Assembly (NCBI GenBank): GCA_029851265.1 | Contig: CP099827.1 | Location: 47,107 to 111,106, forward strand | Length of the DNA stretch: 64,000 nucleotides | Direction of reading: 5' to 3' | DNA from: Candidatus Shikimatogenerans bostrichidophilus | GTDB taxonomy: Bacteria > Bacteroidota > Bacteroidia > Flavobacteriales > Blattabacteriaceae | Shown here: positions 27,787 through 36,676 of the stretch, one piece after another | Numbering within the stretch: the first letter of the stretch is position 1 | Layout of the letters: each line of letters starts with the position of its first letter | Translations under genes and position numbers: made by a program | The notes under the pieces: model-generated | What the model saw: only the letters and a program-made list of their open reading frames with translations | Database searches by the model: none | Told to the model about the DNA's origin: nothing

Positions 27787-28227
27787 TTAATTATTTAAAA
27801 TTAAACTTATAATTCCTATTTCATATACTTTTAAACCTAAACCAATAATTATACCATTACAAAATGGTGATATTAAAGATTTATGTCTTATTTTTTCTCT
27901 ATTAAATATATTAGATATATGTACTTCTATAATATAAGAATTAATATATTTAATAGTATCAGATAAAGCTAAAGATGTATGTGAATAAGCACCAGCATTT
28001 ATAATTATACCTAATATTTTTTCTTTATTTAATTCTATTTTATGTAATTTATTAATAATTTTTCCCTCTGAATTATAATAATAAATTTTAATTTTAATAT
28101 TTTTATTTAAATATTTTTTTTTTATTTTATAAAAATATTTATTAATATTTATTTTACCATACAATTTAGGTTCTCTTTTACCAATATTATTTATATTTGG
28201 GCCATTAATTATTATTATTTTTTTCAT
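27787..28227 (-). CDS. aroQ: 3-dehydroquinate dehydratase, type II
   Basis: AroQ converts 3-dehydroquinate to 3-dehydroshikimate, the third shikimate step. It has 146 residues, full length for the dodecameric type II enzyme. The N-terminal motif is NGPNINNIGKREPKLYG, with catalytic R18 and Y23. The substrate loop INAGAYSHTSLALSDTI and the EVHISNIFNREKIRHKS block with the catalytic His are also intact. It overlaps the upstream rluB by 23 bases. Together with aroA it supports a working shikimate route. The other steps must lie outside the window. Confidence 0.97.
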   Translation of the reverse strand: MKKIIIINGPNINNIGKREPKLYGKININKYFYKIKKKYLNKNIKIKIYYYNSEGKIINKLHKIELNKEKILGIIINAGAYSHTSLALSDTIKYINSYIIEVHISNIFNREKIRHKSLISPFCNGIIIGLGLKVYEIGIISLILNN

Positions 28228-28966
28228 TTATATTATATTTTATATTATTTAATTTTAAAATTTTATTAATAAAATTTTTAGATAATTTTTTAAATTTACC
28301 TTCTTTTTTAATATATTTATCAATTTTTATACCAGCAAAACTTATTCTTTTTAATTTTAATACCTTATATCCTATTTTATTAAACAATCTATGTATTATT
28401 CTATTCCACCCTATATTTATTGATAAATAAACTATTTTTTTATTATTTTTTATAATATTAATATTATTAATTTTAACTTTTCCTTCTTTTAATTTTATTC
28501 CATTTTTAATATTTAAAATATCATTAAATTTAATTTTTTTATTTAAAACAATTTTATATATTTTTTTAATATTATATTTAGGATGAGTTAATATTTTAGA
28601 TAAAAATCCATCATTTGTTAATAATAAAATTCCTGTAGTATTTTTATCTAATCTACCTACTGGATTAATTTTATAGTTTTTGTATACATCTGGTATATAT
28701 TCCATTACTGTTACTCTATTTATATTATCTTTTATTGTAGTAATACAATTTTTAGGTTTATTTAAAATTAAATATATTTTATTTTTAATTCTTAAAATTT
28801 TATTATTATATTTAATTATATCATTATAATTAACTTTATAACCTAATTTTTTAATTGTTAAATTATTAACTTTTATTAATCCTAATTTAATTAAATCATC
28901 TGCCTTTCTTCTAGAACATATACCTGATTGAGATATATAATGATTTAATCTAATTTTTTTTATCAT
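28205..28966 (-). CDS. rluB: RsuA/RluB-family pseudouridine synthase
   Basis: The 253-residue protein starts with an S4 domain (IRLNHYISQSGICSRRKADDLIKLG), followed by the catalytic domain. The RsuA-family signature is PVGRLDKNTTGILLLTNDG, with the catalytic Asp. Downstream are THPKYNIKKIYKI and the RIIHRLFNKIGYKVLKLKRI block, which fits RluB (23S U2605) more than RsuA. Its start overlaps the nusB stop as ATGA, and its end overlaps aroQ. Confidence 0.85.
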   Translation of the reverse strand: MIKKIRLNHYISQSGICSRRKADDLIKLGLIKVNNLTIKKLGYKVNYNDIIKYNNKILRIKNKIYLILNKPKNCITTIKDNINRVTVMEYIPDVYKNYKINPVGRLDKNTTGILLLTNDGFLSKILTHPKYNIKKIYKIVLNKKIKFNDILNIKNGIKLKEGKVKINNINIIKNNKKIVYLSINIGWNRIIHRLFNKIGYKVLKLKRISFAGIKIDKYIKKEGKFKKLSKNFINKILKLNNIKYNINEKNNNN

Positions 28967-29571
28967 TTTATTTTTTTTTTAAAAATATTATCTAAAATAC
29001 CATTTATAAAATATTTACTTTTATATGTAGAAAATATTTTTGATATATTTATATATTCATTAATTATAATATTTATATTTTTTTTTTCTTTTAAAAAATA
29101 AAATTCACATATAGCCATTTGTATAATTATTAAATCTATTTTATTTATTCTTTTAATGTTCCATTTTTTAACTGTTTTTTTAATTAAAAAATTAATTTCA
29201 TTTTTTTTTTTTTTAGTTTTTAAATATAAATTAAATAAAAATTTTATATTATTATTTTTATATATATTAAATTCTTTTTTTTTTTTTATTTTTAAATAAA
29301 TTATATATTTTATTATTTCTTTATCTTCTAATTGAAAAAAATAATTATATTTAAATTTATTTATATATTTATTAATTATTTTAATAATATTTTTTTTTTT
29401 ATTTTTATTATTAATAATTTTATTATATATTTTATAATATTTATAATTTAAATTTTTAATTAAAATATAAATATTATTTTTAATATTTTTTAAATTATTA
29501 TTATATATATCTGTATATAAAAATTTCATAGCTTTTATTCTTATATAATTTTTTATTTTTATAAAAATCAA
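28963..29571 (-). CDS. nusB: Transcription antitermination factor NusB
   Basis: The protein has 202 residues, shorter than the roughly 300-residue Bacteroidota form. The N-terminus is IRIKAMKFLYTDIY, as in NusB. The conserved C-terminal half contains WNIKRINKIDLIIIQMAICEFYFL and NIIINEYINISKIFSTYKSKYFINGILDNI. The middle is low-complexity Lys/Asn/Ile. NusB acts in rRNA antitermination with NusA, also in the window. The stop is TGA within ATGA overlapping rluB. Confidence 0.85.
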   Translation of the reverse strand: MIFIKIKNYIRIKAMKFLYTDIYNNNLKNIKNNIYILIKNLNYKYYKIYNKIINNKNKKKNIIKIINKYINKFKYNYFFQLEDKEIIKYIIYLKIKKKKEFNIYKNNNIKFLFNLYLKTKKKKNEINFLIKKTVKKWNIKRINKIDLIIIQMAICEFYFLKEKKNINIIINEYINISKIFSTYKSKYFINGILDNIFKKKIK

Positions 29572-29703
29572 TTTTAAATTTATTTATTAATTATTAATAT
29601 TAATTTTATATTATTTTATTATATTATTTATATATTATATTTATAATTTAATTATATTAATTATTATATTTTATTTAATTTTTAAATAAAATTATTATAT
29701 ATT

Positions 29704-30120
29704 ATGACAATAGAAGATAAAGATAAAAAAAAAAATTATTATAAAAAAGGAGTTAGAGAAATTTATTCGAAAACTTTAGAAGCAGGAAATAGAAGATATT
29801 ATTTCGATACTAATGAAACAAATGCTGGAGATTATTTTTTAAGTATTACTGAATCTAAAAAATTATTTTTAAATGATGGTAAATTTATATTTAAAAAACA
29901 TAAAATTTTTTTATATAAAGAAGATTTTAAAGATTTTAAAAAAATATTAAATGATATGATAAAATTTATATTCGAAAAAAAAGGTGAAAAAGTAATATCT
30001 AATAAAACAAATATTATTAAAAACAAAAAATTTATAATAGAAAAAGATAAAAAAGAAATTATTAAAGATAAAGAAAGAAAAAAAAAAAAAATAAAAAAAG
30101 AAATAAATAATAAAAAATAA
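29704..30120 (+). CDS. PUR-alpha-like DNA/RNA-binding protein (DUF3276)
   Basis: This 138-residue protein has the DUF3276/PUR domain of Bacteroidota: GVREIYSKTLEAGNRRYYFDTNETNAGDYFLSITESKK, then KHKIFLYKEDFKDFKKILNDMI. A 50-residue Lys-rich tail follows. PUR domains bind single-stranded nucleic acid, but the cellular role in Bacteroidota is not established. Its survival in such a small genome implies importance. A strong hairpin follows the stop codon. Confidence 0.85.
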   Translation: MTIEDKDKKKNYYKKGVREIYSKTLEAGNRRYYFDTNETNAGDYFLSITESKKLFLNDGKFIFKKHKIFLYKEDFKDFKKILNDMIKFIFEKKGEKVISNKTNIIKNKKFIIEKDKKEIIKDKERKKKKIKKEINNKK

Positions 30121-30145
30121 AAAATTTATTATTTATTTGATTTAA

Positions 30146-30186
30146 AAAAAAAACGTAATAAAAAAAATAATTATTACGTTTTTTTT
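30146..30186 (+). terminator. Perfect 16-bp hairpin between the PUR gene and der
   Basis: The arms 30146-30161 (eight A then CGTAATAA) and 30171-30186 (TTATTACG then eight T) are perfect complements around a nine-base loop. The core with C-G pairs and the flanking A and T runs make it look like a bidirectional intrinsic terminator. It lies 25 bases after the PUR gene stop and just before der, so it could separate the two units. Confidence 0.65.
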
Positions 30187-30193
30187 AAAAAAA

Positions 30194-31534
30194 ATGAAAA
30201 AAATAATATCTATAATAGGTAAAACTAATGTTGGTAAATCTAAATTATTTAATTGTATAATAAGAAAACAACGCTCTATAGTTAATAATGAAGAAAATAC
30301 TACTAGAAATAGAAATTATGGTTATTTTTTAATTAAAAATAATAAATATACTATTATAGATACTGGTGGTTATATAGGTTATATAAAAAAAAAAAAAGAT
30401 ATTATATTATATAATATTTTAAAACAAATAAAATTATCTATTAAAGAATCATATTTAATATTATTTGTAATAGATATTATTAAAGGATTTACTTATTTAG
30501 ATAAAGAATTATATTTAATAATTAAAAAATATAATAAAAAATTTTTTTTAGTAATTAATAAAATTGATATAAAAACAAATAAATACAATTATTTAAATTA
30601 TTTAAATCTAAAATTAGATTTTGAAAATTTTTTTTTAATTTCATCTACTCATAATAGAGGAATAAATAAATTATTAAATAAAATAGAAATTTTTTTTTTA
30701 AAAGAAAATAAAAAAATAGAAAATGAAAGTATAAATATTAATATACCTATATTAGGTATACCTAATTCAGGTAAATCAACGTTTATAAATTCTTTATTTA
30801 TAGATAAAAATAAAAGTATTGTTACTAAAAAATCAGGTACAACAATAGATACTTTATATTTTAAGTATATATATAAAAAAAAAAAAGAAATATATAATTT
30901 ATTTTTTATAGATACCCCTGGTATAAAAAAAAAATTTAAATTTAAAAAAAAATATTATTTTAATTTTTTATTAAAAATAAAAAAAATAATTAAAGAGTCT
31001 GATATATGTATATTAATTATTGATATTAATAAAGGAATTACTAATAATGATTTATATATTTATAAATATATTATTAAATATTATAAAGGTATAATTATTT
31101 TTTTTAATAAATGTGATTTATTAAAAAATAATAAAAGTTTAATAAAAAAAAAATATTATAATTTTTTTAATAGTTATATACCTAAATTTTTTATATCTTG
31201 TAAAAAAGGTTTTATAAAAAAAAATATTAATAATATTAAAAATTTAATATATAAAATATATAAAAATAGAAATTTTAATATTTTAACAAATATTCTAAAT
31301 AAAAAATTATTATTTAAAATAAATAATAAAAAATTTATAATTAAACATAAATTATTTAAAATAAAATTTTGTTATCAAAAAAAAAATAAATTATTTCCTA
31401 GTTTTATTTTTATTTCAAATTTAGAAAAAAACATTAATATAAATTATAAAAAATATATAGAAAATTTAATTAGAAAAAGTATATATAATTATTATGGAGT
31501 ACCTATAGAATTAATTTTTAGTAAAAATAAATAA
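30194..31534 (+). CDS. der: Double-GTPase ribosome assembly factor Der (EngA)
   Basis: Der has two tandem G domains and a KH-like tail, and acts in 50S assembly. The protein has 446 residues. The first G1 is G9-K-T-N-V-G-K-S16 with G3 in DTGGYIGY and NKID. The second G1 is GIPNSGKST near residue 190, with G3 DTPGI and G4 NKCDL. The C-terminal KH domain is present but divergent and ends NYYGVPIELIF, the family ending. Confidence 0.95.
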   Translation: MKKIISIIGKTNVGKSKLFNCIIRKQRSIVNNEENTTRNRNYGYFLIKNNKYTIIDTGGYIGYIKKKKDIILYNILKQIKLSIKESYLILFVIDIIKGFTYLDKELYLIIKKYNKKFFLVINKIDIKTNKYNYLNYLNLKLDFENFFLISSTHNRGINKLLNKIEIFFLKENKKIENESININIPILGIPNSGKSTFINSLFIDKNKSIVTKKSGTTIDTLYFKYIYKKKKEIYNLFFIDTPGIKKKFKFKKKYYFNFLLKIKKIIKESDICILIIDINKGITNNDLYIYKYIIKYYKGIIIFFNKCDLLKNNKSLIKKKYYNFFNSYIPKFFISCKKGFIKKNINNIKNLIYKIYKNRNFNILTNILNKKLLFKINNKKFIIKHKLFKIKFCYQKKNKLFPSFIFISNLEKNININYKKYIENLIRKSIYNYYGVPIELIFSKNK

Positions 31535-31535
31535 T

Positions 31536-32774
31536 ATGTTAAAATTATCTTTTATTTTAAAAAATAAAAATAAAATAATAGAAAATTTACAAAAAAGAGA
31601 TTTTAAATATAAATTATTAATTAATGATATTTTATTGTTAAATAATAAAATTAAAAAAATTAAAAAAAAAATAGATAATATATCTAAAATAATTAATAAA
31701 TTTTCAAAAAATTATATTTTTTTTAAAAAAAAAATATATAAAGATATAATAAATATAAAAAAAAAGAAAAAAAAATTAAATAAAAAATATAAATATTATA
31801 AAAAAAAAATATTTAAAAAAAATATTATAATACCTAATATTATTGATAAAATATATTTTAAAAACAAAAAAAATAATAATAAAACAATAATATATGAATA
31901 TGGTAAAGAAAAATTAAAAATTAAATATAATTTTATTGATCACATAGAATTATCTAAAAAATTTGAAATTTTTAATACTAAAATATCAAGTAATATAAGT
32001 GGTACTGGTTTTGTAATATACTCAGGGTTAGGTTTAAAATTATATAAAGCTTTATTAAATTATTTTTTATATTTTAATAATAAAAATGGATATAAAGAAT
32101 ATATTTTACCTTATTTAATTAAAAAACAATCTATTTATGGTACTGGACAATATCCTAAAAATAAAAATCAAATATATAATATTAATAAAGATAAATTATA
32201 TTTAATACCTACAGCAGAAATACCTTTAATTAATATATATCAAAATAAATTATTTAATTATAATGATTTACCTATAAAGGCACAAAGTTATACTGAATGT
32301 TTTAGAAGAGAAGCTGGTTCATATGGTAAAAATGTTAAAGGATTAAATAGATTACATCAATTTGGTAAAGTAGAAATAATAGAAATATGTGATAATATTA
32401 GTTCTAATTTAAGATTAAAAAAAATGTTAAATCATATTAAAAAACTTTTAAAATCATTAGATGTTTATTTTAGAATAATATTATTACCATGTAATGATAT
32501 TTCTAATACATCTTCAATAACATATGATTTTGAAATATATTGTTTTGGTTTGAAAAGATGGATAGAGGTTAGTTCTTTATCAAATTGTACAGATTATCAA
32601 TCTAATAATTTAAATATTAGATTTATAAAAAAAAATAAAAAATATTTTTGTCATACATTAAATGGTAGTAGTTTATCAATACCTAGAGTATTAGCATCAA
32701 TAATAGAATTATATCAATGTAAAAAAAAAAATAGAATTGTAATACCTAATATATTATTACCATTTTATAATTAA
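31536..32774 (+). CDS. serS: Serine--tRNA ligase
   Basis: SerRS charges tRNA-Ser (one isoacceptor is at 15935). It has 412 residues. A Lys-rich N-terminal coiled coil binds the tRNA long arm. The class II core contains GTGQYPK, TAEIPL, motif 2 (YTECFRREAGSYGKNVKGLNRLHQF) and motif 3 (NGSSLSIPRVLASIIE). It follows der by one base and precedes rnhA, suggesting an operon der-serS-rnhA-pgk. Confidence 0.96.
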   Translation: MLKLSFILKNKNKIIENLQKRDFKYKLLINDILLLNNKIKKIKKKIDNISKIINKFSKNYIFFKKKIYKDIINIKKKKKKLNKKYKYYKKKIFKKNIIIPNIIDKIYFKNKKNNNKTIIYEYGKEKLKIKYNFIDHIELSKKFEIFNTKISSNISGTGFVIYSGLGLKLYKALLNYFLYFNNKNGYKEYILPYLIKKQSIYGTGQYPKNKNQIYNINKDKLYLIPTAEIPLINIYQNKLFNYNDLPIKAQSYTECFRREAGSYGKNVKGLNRLHQFGKVEIIEICDNISSNLRLKKMLNHIKKLLKSLDVYFRIILLPCNDISNTSSITYDFEIYCFGLKRWIEVSSLSNCTDYQSNNLNIRFIKKNKKYFCHTLNGSSLSIPRVLASIIELYQCKKKNRIVIPNILLPFYN

Positions 32775-32781
32775 AAAAAAA

Positions 32782-33270
32782 ATGAATATTATTTATAATA
32801 TAAAAAAATATAATAAATTATATATAAATATTTATACCGATGGTTCATCTAAAGGTAATCCAGGTCCCGGAGGATGTGGTATAATAATTATTTCTAATTT
32901 TTTTTATAAAGAATTTTCTTATGGATTTAGATATACAACAAATAATAGAATGGAGTTATATTCTATAATATATGCAATAAAAAACATTAATAATTATTTA
33001 ATTTTTAATATTAATTTATTTTCTGATTCTAAATATGTTATCGATAATATAAATAATAATAGAATTAAAAAATGGGAAAAAAAAAAATTTAAAAATATAA
33101 AAAATAATGATTTATGGATTAAATTTTTAAAAATTAAACAAAATATAAATTTTTTTTGGATAAAAGGACATAATAAAAATTTTTATAATGAAAAATGTAA
33201 TATATTAGCTCAAAAAGCAATTAATAAAAATAATATATTAATAGATTATTATTATGAAAACAATAAATAA
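32782..33270 (+). CDS. rnhA: Ribonuclease HI, with Asn at the fourth catalytic position
   Basis: RNase HI degrades the RNA strand of RNA-DNA hybrids. The protein has 162 residues. The first catalytic Asp is D20 in IYTDGSSKGNPGPGG, the Glu is E58 in NNRMELYSI, and the second Asp is in FSDSKYVI. The conserved His is in KGHNKN. The last block reads NEKCNILA, so the Asp equivalent to E. coli D134 is N140. Mutational work on E. coli tolerates Asn there, so activity may persist. The 3' end overlaps pgk by 17 bases. Confidence 0.9.
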   Translation: MNIIYNIKKYNKLYINIYTDGSSKGNPGPGGCGIIIISNFFYKEFSYGFRYTTNNRMELYSIIYAIKNINNYLIFNINLFSDSKYVIDNINNNRIKKWEKKKFKNIKNNDLWIKFLKIKQNINFFWIKGHNKNFYNEKCNILAQKAINKNNILIDYYYENNK

Positions 33271-34432
33271 TTATAATTTTAATAAAAAAAATGTTTTATT
33301 ATTAGTAGATTTTAATGTACCTGTTAAAAATAATATAATATTAGATAATATAAGAATAGTTAAAGTTATACCAACTATAAATAAAATATTGAATGATAAA
33401 CCTAATAAAATAATTGTTATTACTCATCTAGGTAGACCAAATGGAAAAAAAATAAAAAAATTATCATTAGAAATAGTAAGTATAGAATTATCAAAATTAT
33501 TAAAAAAAAATGTTTTTTTTTATAAAAAGGATATAATGAAATTTAATGATAATGAACTTAAAAAAATTAAAAATAAAATAATTTTATTAGAAAATATAAG
33601 ATTTTATAAAGAAGAAAAAAATAAAGATATTAAATTAGCTATAAAATTAAAAAAAATTTCTGATATTTTTGTAAATGATGCTTTTGCAGCCTCTCATAGA
33701 GATGTTTGTTCAAACATGATAATACCTACATTATTTAAATATAAATGTATTGGATATTTAATGGATAAAGAAATAAAAGATATGGAAAAAATTTTTAATA
33801 AACCTAAAAAACCTATTTTAGCTATTATAGGTGGAGGTAAAGTATCTACTAAAATAGGTTTAATAAAGTATATAACTAAATATATTGACTATCTAATATT
33901 AGGTGGTTGTATATCATATACATTTTTAAAATATCAAGGATATAATATAGGTAATTCTTGTGTTGACGATAAATATGTTAATACAATACCAGAAATTATA
34001 AAACATTGTAAAAAAAATAATGTTAAATTATTTTTACCTGATGATTTTATAGTATGTAAAAAAAAAAAAATAAAAAAAGTAAATTATTTTAATATACCTA
34101 ATAATTATTCAGGAGTAGATATAGGGGAAAAATCAATTAAAAAATTTAGTAAAATAATATTAAAATCTAGAACAATATTTTTTAATGGACCCTTTGGTTT
34201 AATAGAAGTTAAAAAATTTTCATATGGTACTTTAAAAATAATTAAATATATAGGTATGTCTAGCAAAAAATATAAAAGTTACTCTGTAATAGGTGGTGGA
34301 GAATCTTTATTAACATTAAAAAAATATAAACATAAAAATAGAATTAGTGTTATATCAACAGGTGGAGGGGCTATGTTATATATATTAAAGGGTAAAAAAT
34401 TTCCTTTTATAAAAAAAAAAGTAATTATATAA
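33254..34432 (+). CDS. pgk: Phosphoglycerate kinase
   Basis: Pgk interconverts 1,3-bisphosphoglycerate plus ADP with 3-phosphoglycerate plus ATP. It has 392 residues, normal length. The family blocks are LLVDFNVPVKNN, THLGRPNG, FVNDAFAASHRDVCS, GGGKVSTKIGLI and NGPFGLIE. The nucleotide loop reads GGGESLLTL where GGGDS/T is usual. It is the only glycolytic gene in the window. In a symbiont that keeps the shikimate pathway, it may serve both ATP and PEP supply (inference). Confidence 0.95.
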   Translation: MKTINNYNFNKKNVLLLVDFNVPVKNNIILDNIRIVKVIPTINKILNDKPNKIIVITHLGRPNGKKIKKLSLEIVSIELSKLLKKNVFFYKKDIMKFNDNELKKIKNKIILLENIRFYKEEKNKDIKLAIKLKKISDIFVNDAFAASHRDVCSNMIIPTLFKYKCIGYLMDKEIKDMEKIFNKPKKPILAIIGGGKVSTKIGLIKYITKYIDYLILGGCISYTFLKYQGYNIGNSCVDDKYVNTIPEIIKHCKKNNVKLFLPDDFIVCKKKKIKKVNYFNIPNNYSGVDIGEKSIKKFSKIILKSRTIFFNGPFGLIEVKKFSYGTLKIIKYIGMSSKKYKSYSVIGGGESLLTLKKYKHKNRISVISTGGGAMLYILKGKKFPFIKKKVII

Positions 34433-34471
34433 TTTGTTTTTTTATAAAAAAATATTTATTATTTAAAAAAA

Positions 34472-34789
34472 AGTTAATAGCTTTATCGCATTAAAATTGT
34501 AAAATTATTAATGAGGAAAGTCCGGACACTAAAGAGAAATACAGCGGATAACATCCGTCCATCGTAAGATGAGGAATAGTGCAACAGAAAGTATGTATAA
34601 ATATTATATTTAATAGTGAAATCATGTAAACTCTGTATAGTGAAATGTCATAATTACTATTAATTTTCTCGGTTTAAAATAGTTGGTAGACAGATATTAG
34701 ATATATATGGTAACATATATACAAGAAAAATGATAAAGAATATATTTTTTAAAAAAAAATATATACAGAATTCGGCTTATATATTAACT
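34472..34789 (+). ncRNA. rnpB: RNase P RNA (M1 RNA)
   Basis: The conserved 5' core GAGGAAAGTCCGGACAC lies at about 34513. It is followed by the P4-proximal ACAGCGGATAAC, the GTGCAACAGAAA stretch and the 3' core ACAGAATTCGGCTTATATATTAACT. The outer helix P1 pairs AGTTAATA (34472-34479) with TATTAACT (34782-34789). It pairs functionally with RnpA at 8094 for tRNA 5' maturation. Confidence 0.95.
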
Positions 34790-34805
34790 TTTTTTTTAAA
34801 ATAAG

Positions 34806-34835
34806 AATATAATATTATATAATATAATATTATAT
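34806..34835. repeat. Perfect 15-bp tandem duplication between convergent rnpB and the HIT gene
   Basis: The 15-bp unit aatataatattatat occurs twice head to tail (34806-34820 and 34821-34835). Each unit holds a palindrome (ATAATATTAT), so the pair can fold as a hairpin. The location, between converging transcripts, fits a terminator. Low complexity makes the functional reading uncertain. Confidence 0.5.
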
Positions 34836-34837
34836 TT

Positions 34838-35236
34838 TTATTTTATTTTTTTTTTAATATCATTTAATAAATTATTAAATGTGCTTTTAGAAATTTTAAT
34901 ATGTTTATTAAAATTTAAATCTTTTATTGAATTAATAGGTATTAAATGAACATGAACATATGGTATTTCTAAACCTATTACTGATAAAGATATTTTTTTA
35001 CATGGTATAGTTTTTTTTAAAATATTAGCTATTTTATAACTAAAATTCATTAATAAATTAAAATTTTTTTTTGGTAAATTAAAAATATAATCAGATTTTA
35101 TATTTTTTGGGATTGTTAAAGTATGTCCTATCATAATAGGATTAATATCTAATATAGCTATATTATATTTATCTTCATCTATTATATATGAATCAATTTC
35201 TTTTTTAATAATTTGTTTAAAAATATTTGTTTTCAT
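34838..35236 (-). CDS. HIT-family nucleotide-binding protein
   Basis: This 132-residue protein has the histidine triad HVHLIPIN near residue 100, preceded by FKQIIKKEIDSYIIDEDKYNIAILDINPIMIGHTLTIPK at the N-terminus. HIT proteins of this branch hydrolyse nucleoside phosphoramidates and adenylates (HinT-like). In the Bacteroidota layout the gene often sits beside greA, as here. The start overlaps the greA stop as ATGA. Confidence 0.88.
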   Translation of the reverse strand: MKTNIFKQIIKKEIDSYIIDEDKYNIAILDINPIMIGHTLTIPKNIKSDYIFNLPKKNFNLLMNFSYKIANILKKTIPCKKISLSVIGLEIPYVHVHLIPINSIKDLNFNKHIKISKSTFNNLLNDIKKKIK

Positions 35237-35688
35237 TCTATTTTAATAATTTTATATTTAAATTTAGTAAATTTAAAATAAAAAATATAACCTACTTTTT
35301 TACCTAACAAAGATAAAGACATAGGAGATTTAATAGAAATTTTATTTTTTTTTATATTAGATTCATTATTAGGAACTATTTCATATTTTATTTTTTCTTT
35401 GTTAATTAAATTTTTAATTGTAACTACAGAAAAAATATATACTTTATTTTTTTTTTTGTTTTTTTTTTTATTTATTAATTTAGAATTAAAAAAAATTTTT
35501 TTTAATTTATTAATGTTTATTTGTAATAATTCATAAGATTCTTTAGCTGCAAAATATTCATAATTTTCTGATAAATCTCCCTTTTCTAAAGCTTCTTTTA
35601 TTTGATTAATAATTTTTTTTTTATTATTTTTTAATAATAATAATTTAATTTTTATTTTTTTTAAACCACTTTTAGTAATATATTCCAT
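35233..35688 (-). CDS. greA: Transcription elongation factor GreA
   Basis: GreA reactivates backtracked RNA polymerase by stimulating transcript cleavage. It has 151 residues. The N-terminal coiled coil carries the acidic tip: EALEKGDLSENYEYFAAKE, with the D and E that enter the polymerase. The C-terminal domain contains ISIKSPMSLSLLGKKVGYIF. It ends in TGA overlapping the HIT gene start. An upstream gap of seven bases separates it from the mscS-like gene on the same strand. Confidence 0.95.
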   Translation of the reverse strand: MEYITKSGLKKIKIKLLLLKNNKKKIINQIKEALEKGDLSENYEYFAAKESYELLQININKLKKIFFNSKLINKKKNKKKNKVYIFSVVTIKNLINKEKIKYEIVPNNESNIKKNKISIKSPMSLSLLGKKVGYIFYFKFTKFKYKIIKIE

Positions 35689-35695
35689 TTTAAAT

Positions 35696-36676
35696 TTATA
35701 ATTTAAATTTTTTATAGATTATTATTAAATGTTCATAAATATTTGATTCTATTTCATTATATGAAATTAATATATTTGATTGAAAATTAATTTTTAAATA
35801 TATATTATTTTTATTATAAATTTTATATTTAATTTTTAAATTATTAATATTATATATATAAGGATATTTAATTAAATATTTTTTTATATATATTCTATAT
35901 ATATTAATATTAGTAATAATAAATTTATAATTTTTAATTTTATTTACTTTTTGTTGTTTTTTGTTTATAAAGTTATATAATAATTTAATTTTTTTTAATT
36001 TTTTTAAAAAATTTTTATTACAATTAATAAAATTTTTATTATTTAAATTAAAAATAAATTTAAAATTTTTTATTTTTTTTTTATTATATTTTTTTTTAAT
36101 AAATGATTTTTTTATTAAATCATATGTTGGTATATATATTAATTTTTTATTATTTTCTATAATAACATTAATTAAATTAACTTTTTTTACATTACCTTTA
36201 ATTTCATTTGATAATGTAATATAATCTCCTATTTTAATAATTTTAGTTATTAATATTTGTATACTTGAAATTAAATTTAATATTAAATCTCTAAAAATTA
36301 ATATTATTATAGCTGTTAAAGTACTTATAATAGTTATTATTGTATTAATACTATAATTAGTAATGATAGAAAATGATAATAATGTATAAAAACATATAGA
36401 AAAAATTTTTAATATTTGTATAATAGTTTTTAATATTAAAAATTTAATTTTTTTTTTGTGTTTTATATTATCTATTTTTTTTATAATTAAATTACTAATA
36501 ATATATTGAATATATAATAAAAAAATAAAAATAAAAATTTTTAATGATTTATTAAAAATATATTGTAAAAATTTTATTTTAATAACAAAAAAATAATTTA
36601 TTATTAAAATAATAATAAATGATAATATAATATTTTTATAATTTATAAAAGAATTTATTAAATTATTATTATTCAT
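35696..36676 (-). CDS. mscS: MscS-family small-conductance mechanosensitive channel, N-terminus copied from nusA
   Basis: MscS channels release solutes under osmotic shock. The protein has 326 residues. Hydrophobic segments lie near residues 16-33, 44-66, 80-108 and 110-145. The last resembles the pore helix TM3, followed by the beta-domain start IKIGDYITLSNEIKGNVKKVNLINVIIENNKKLIYIPTYDLI. The first 16 residues (MNNNNLINSFINYKNI) are identical to those of divergent nusA, encoded by a perfect inverted repeat. The sequence is native to NusA, so here it is a replaced N-terminus. Confidence 0.8.
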   Translation of the reverse strand: MNNNNLINSFINYKNIILSFIIILIINYFFVIKIKFLQYIFNKSLKIFIFIFLLYIQYIISNLIIKKIDNIKHKKKIKFLILKTIIQILKIFSICFYTLLSFSIITNYSINTIITIISTLTAIIILIFRDLILNLISSIQILITKIIKIGDYITLSNEIKGNVKKVNLINVIIENNKKLIYIPTYDLIKKSFIKKKYNKKKIKNFKFIFNLNNKNFINCNKNFLKKLKKIKLLYNFINKKQQKVNKIKNYKFIITNINIYRIYIKKYLIKYPYIYNINNLKIKYKIYNKNNIYLKINFQSNILISYNEIESNIYEHLIIIYKKFKL

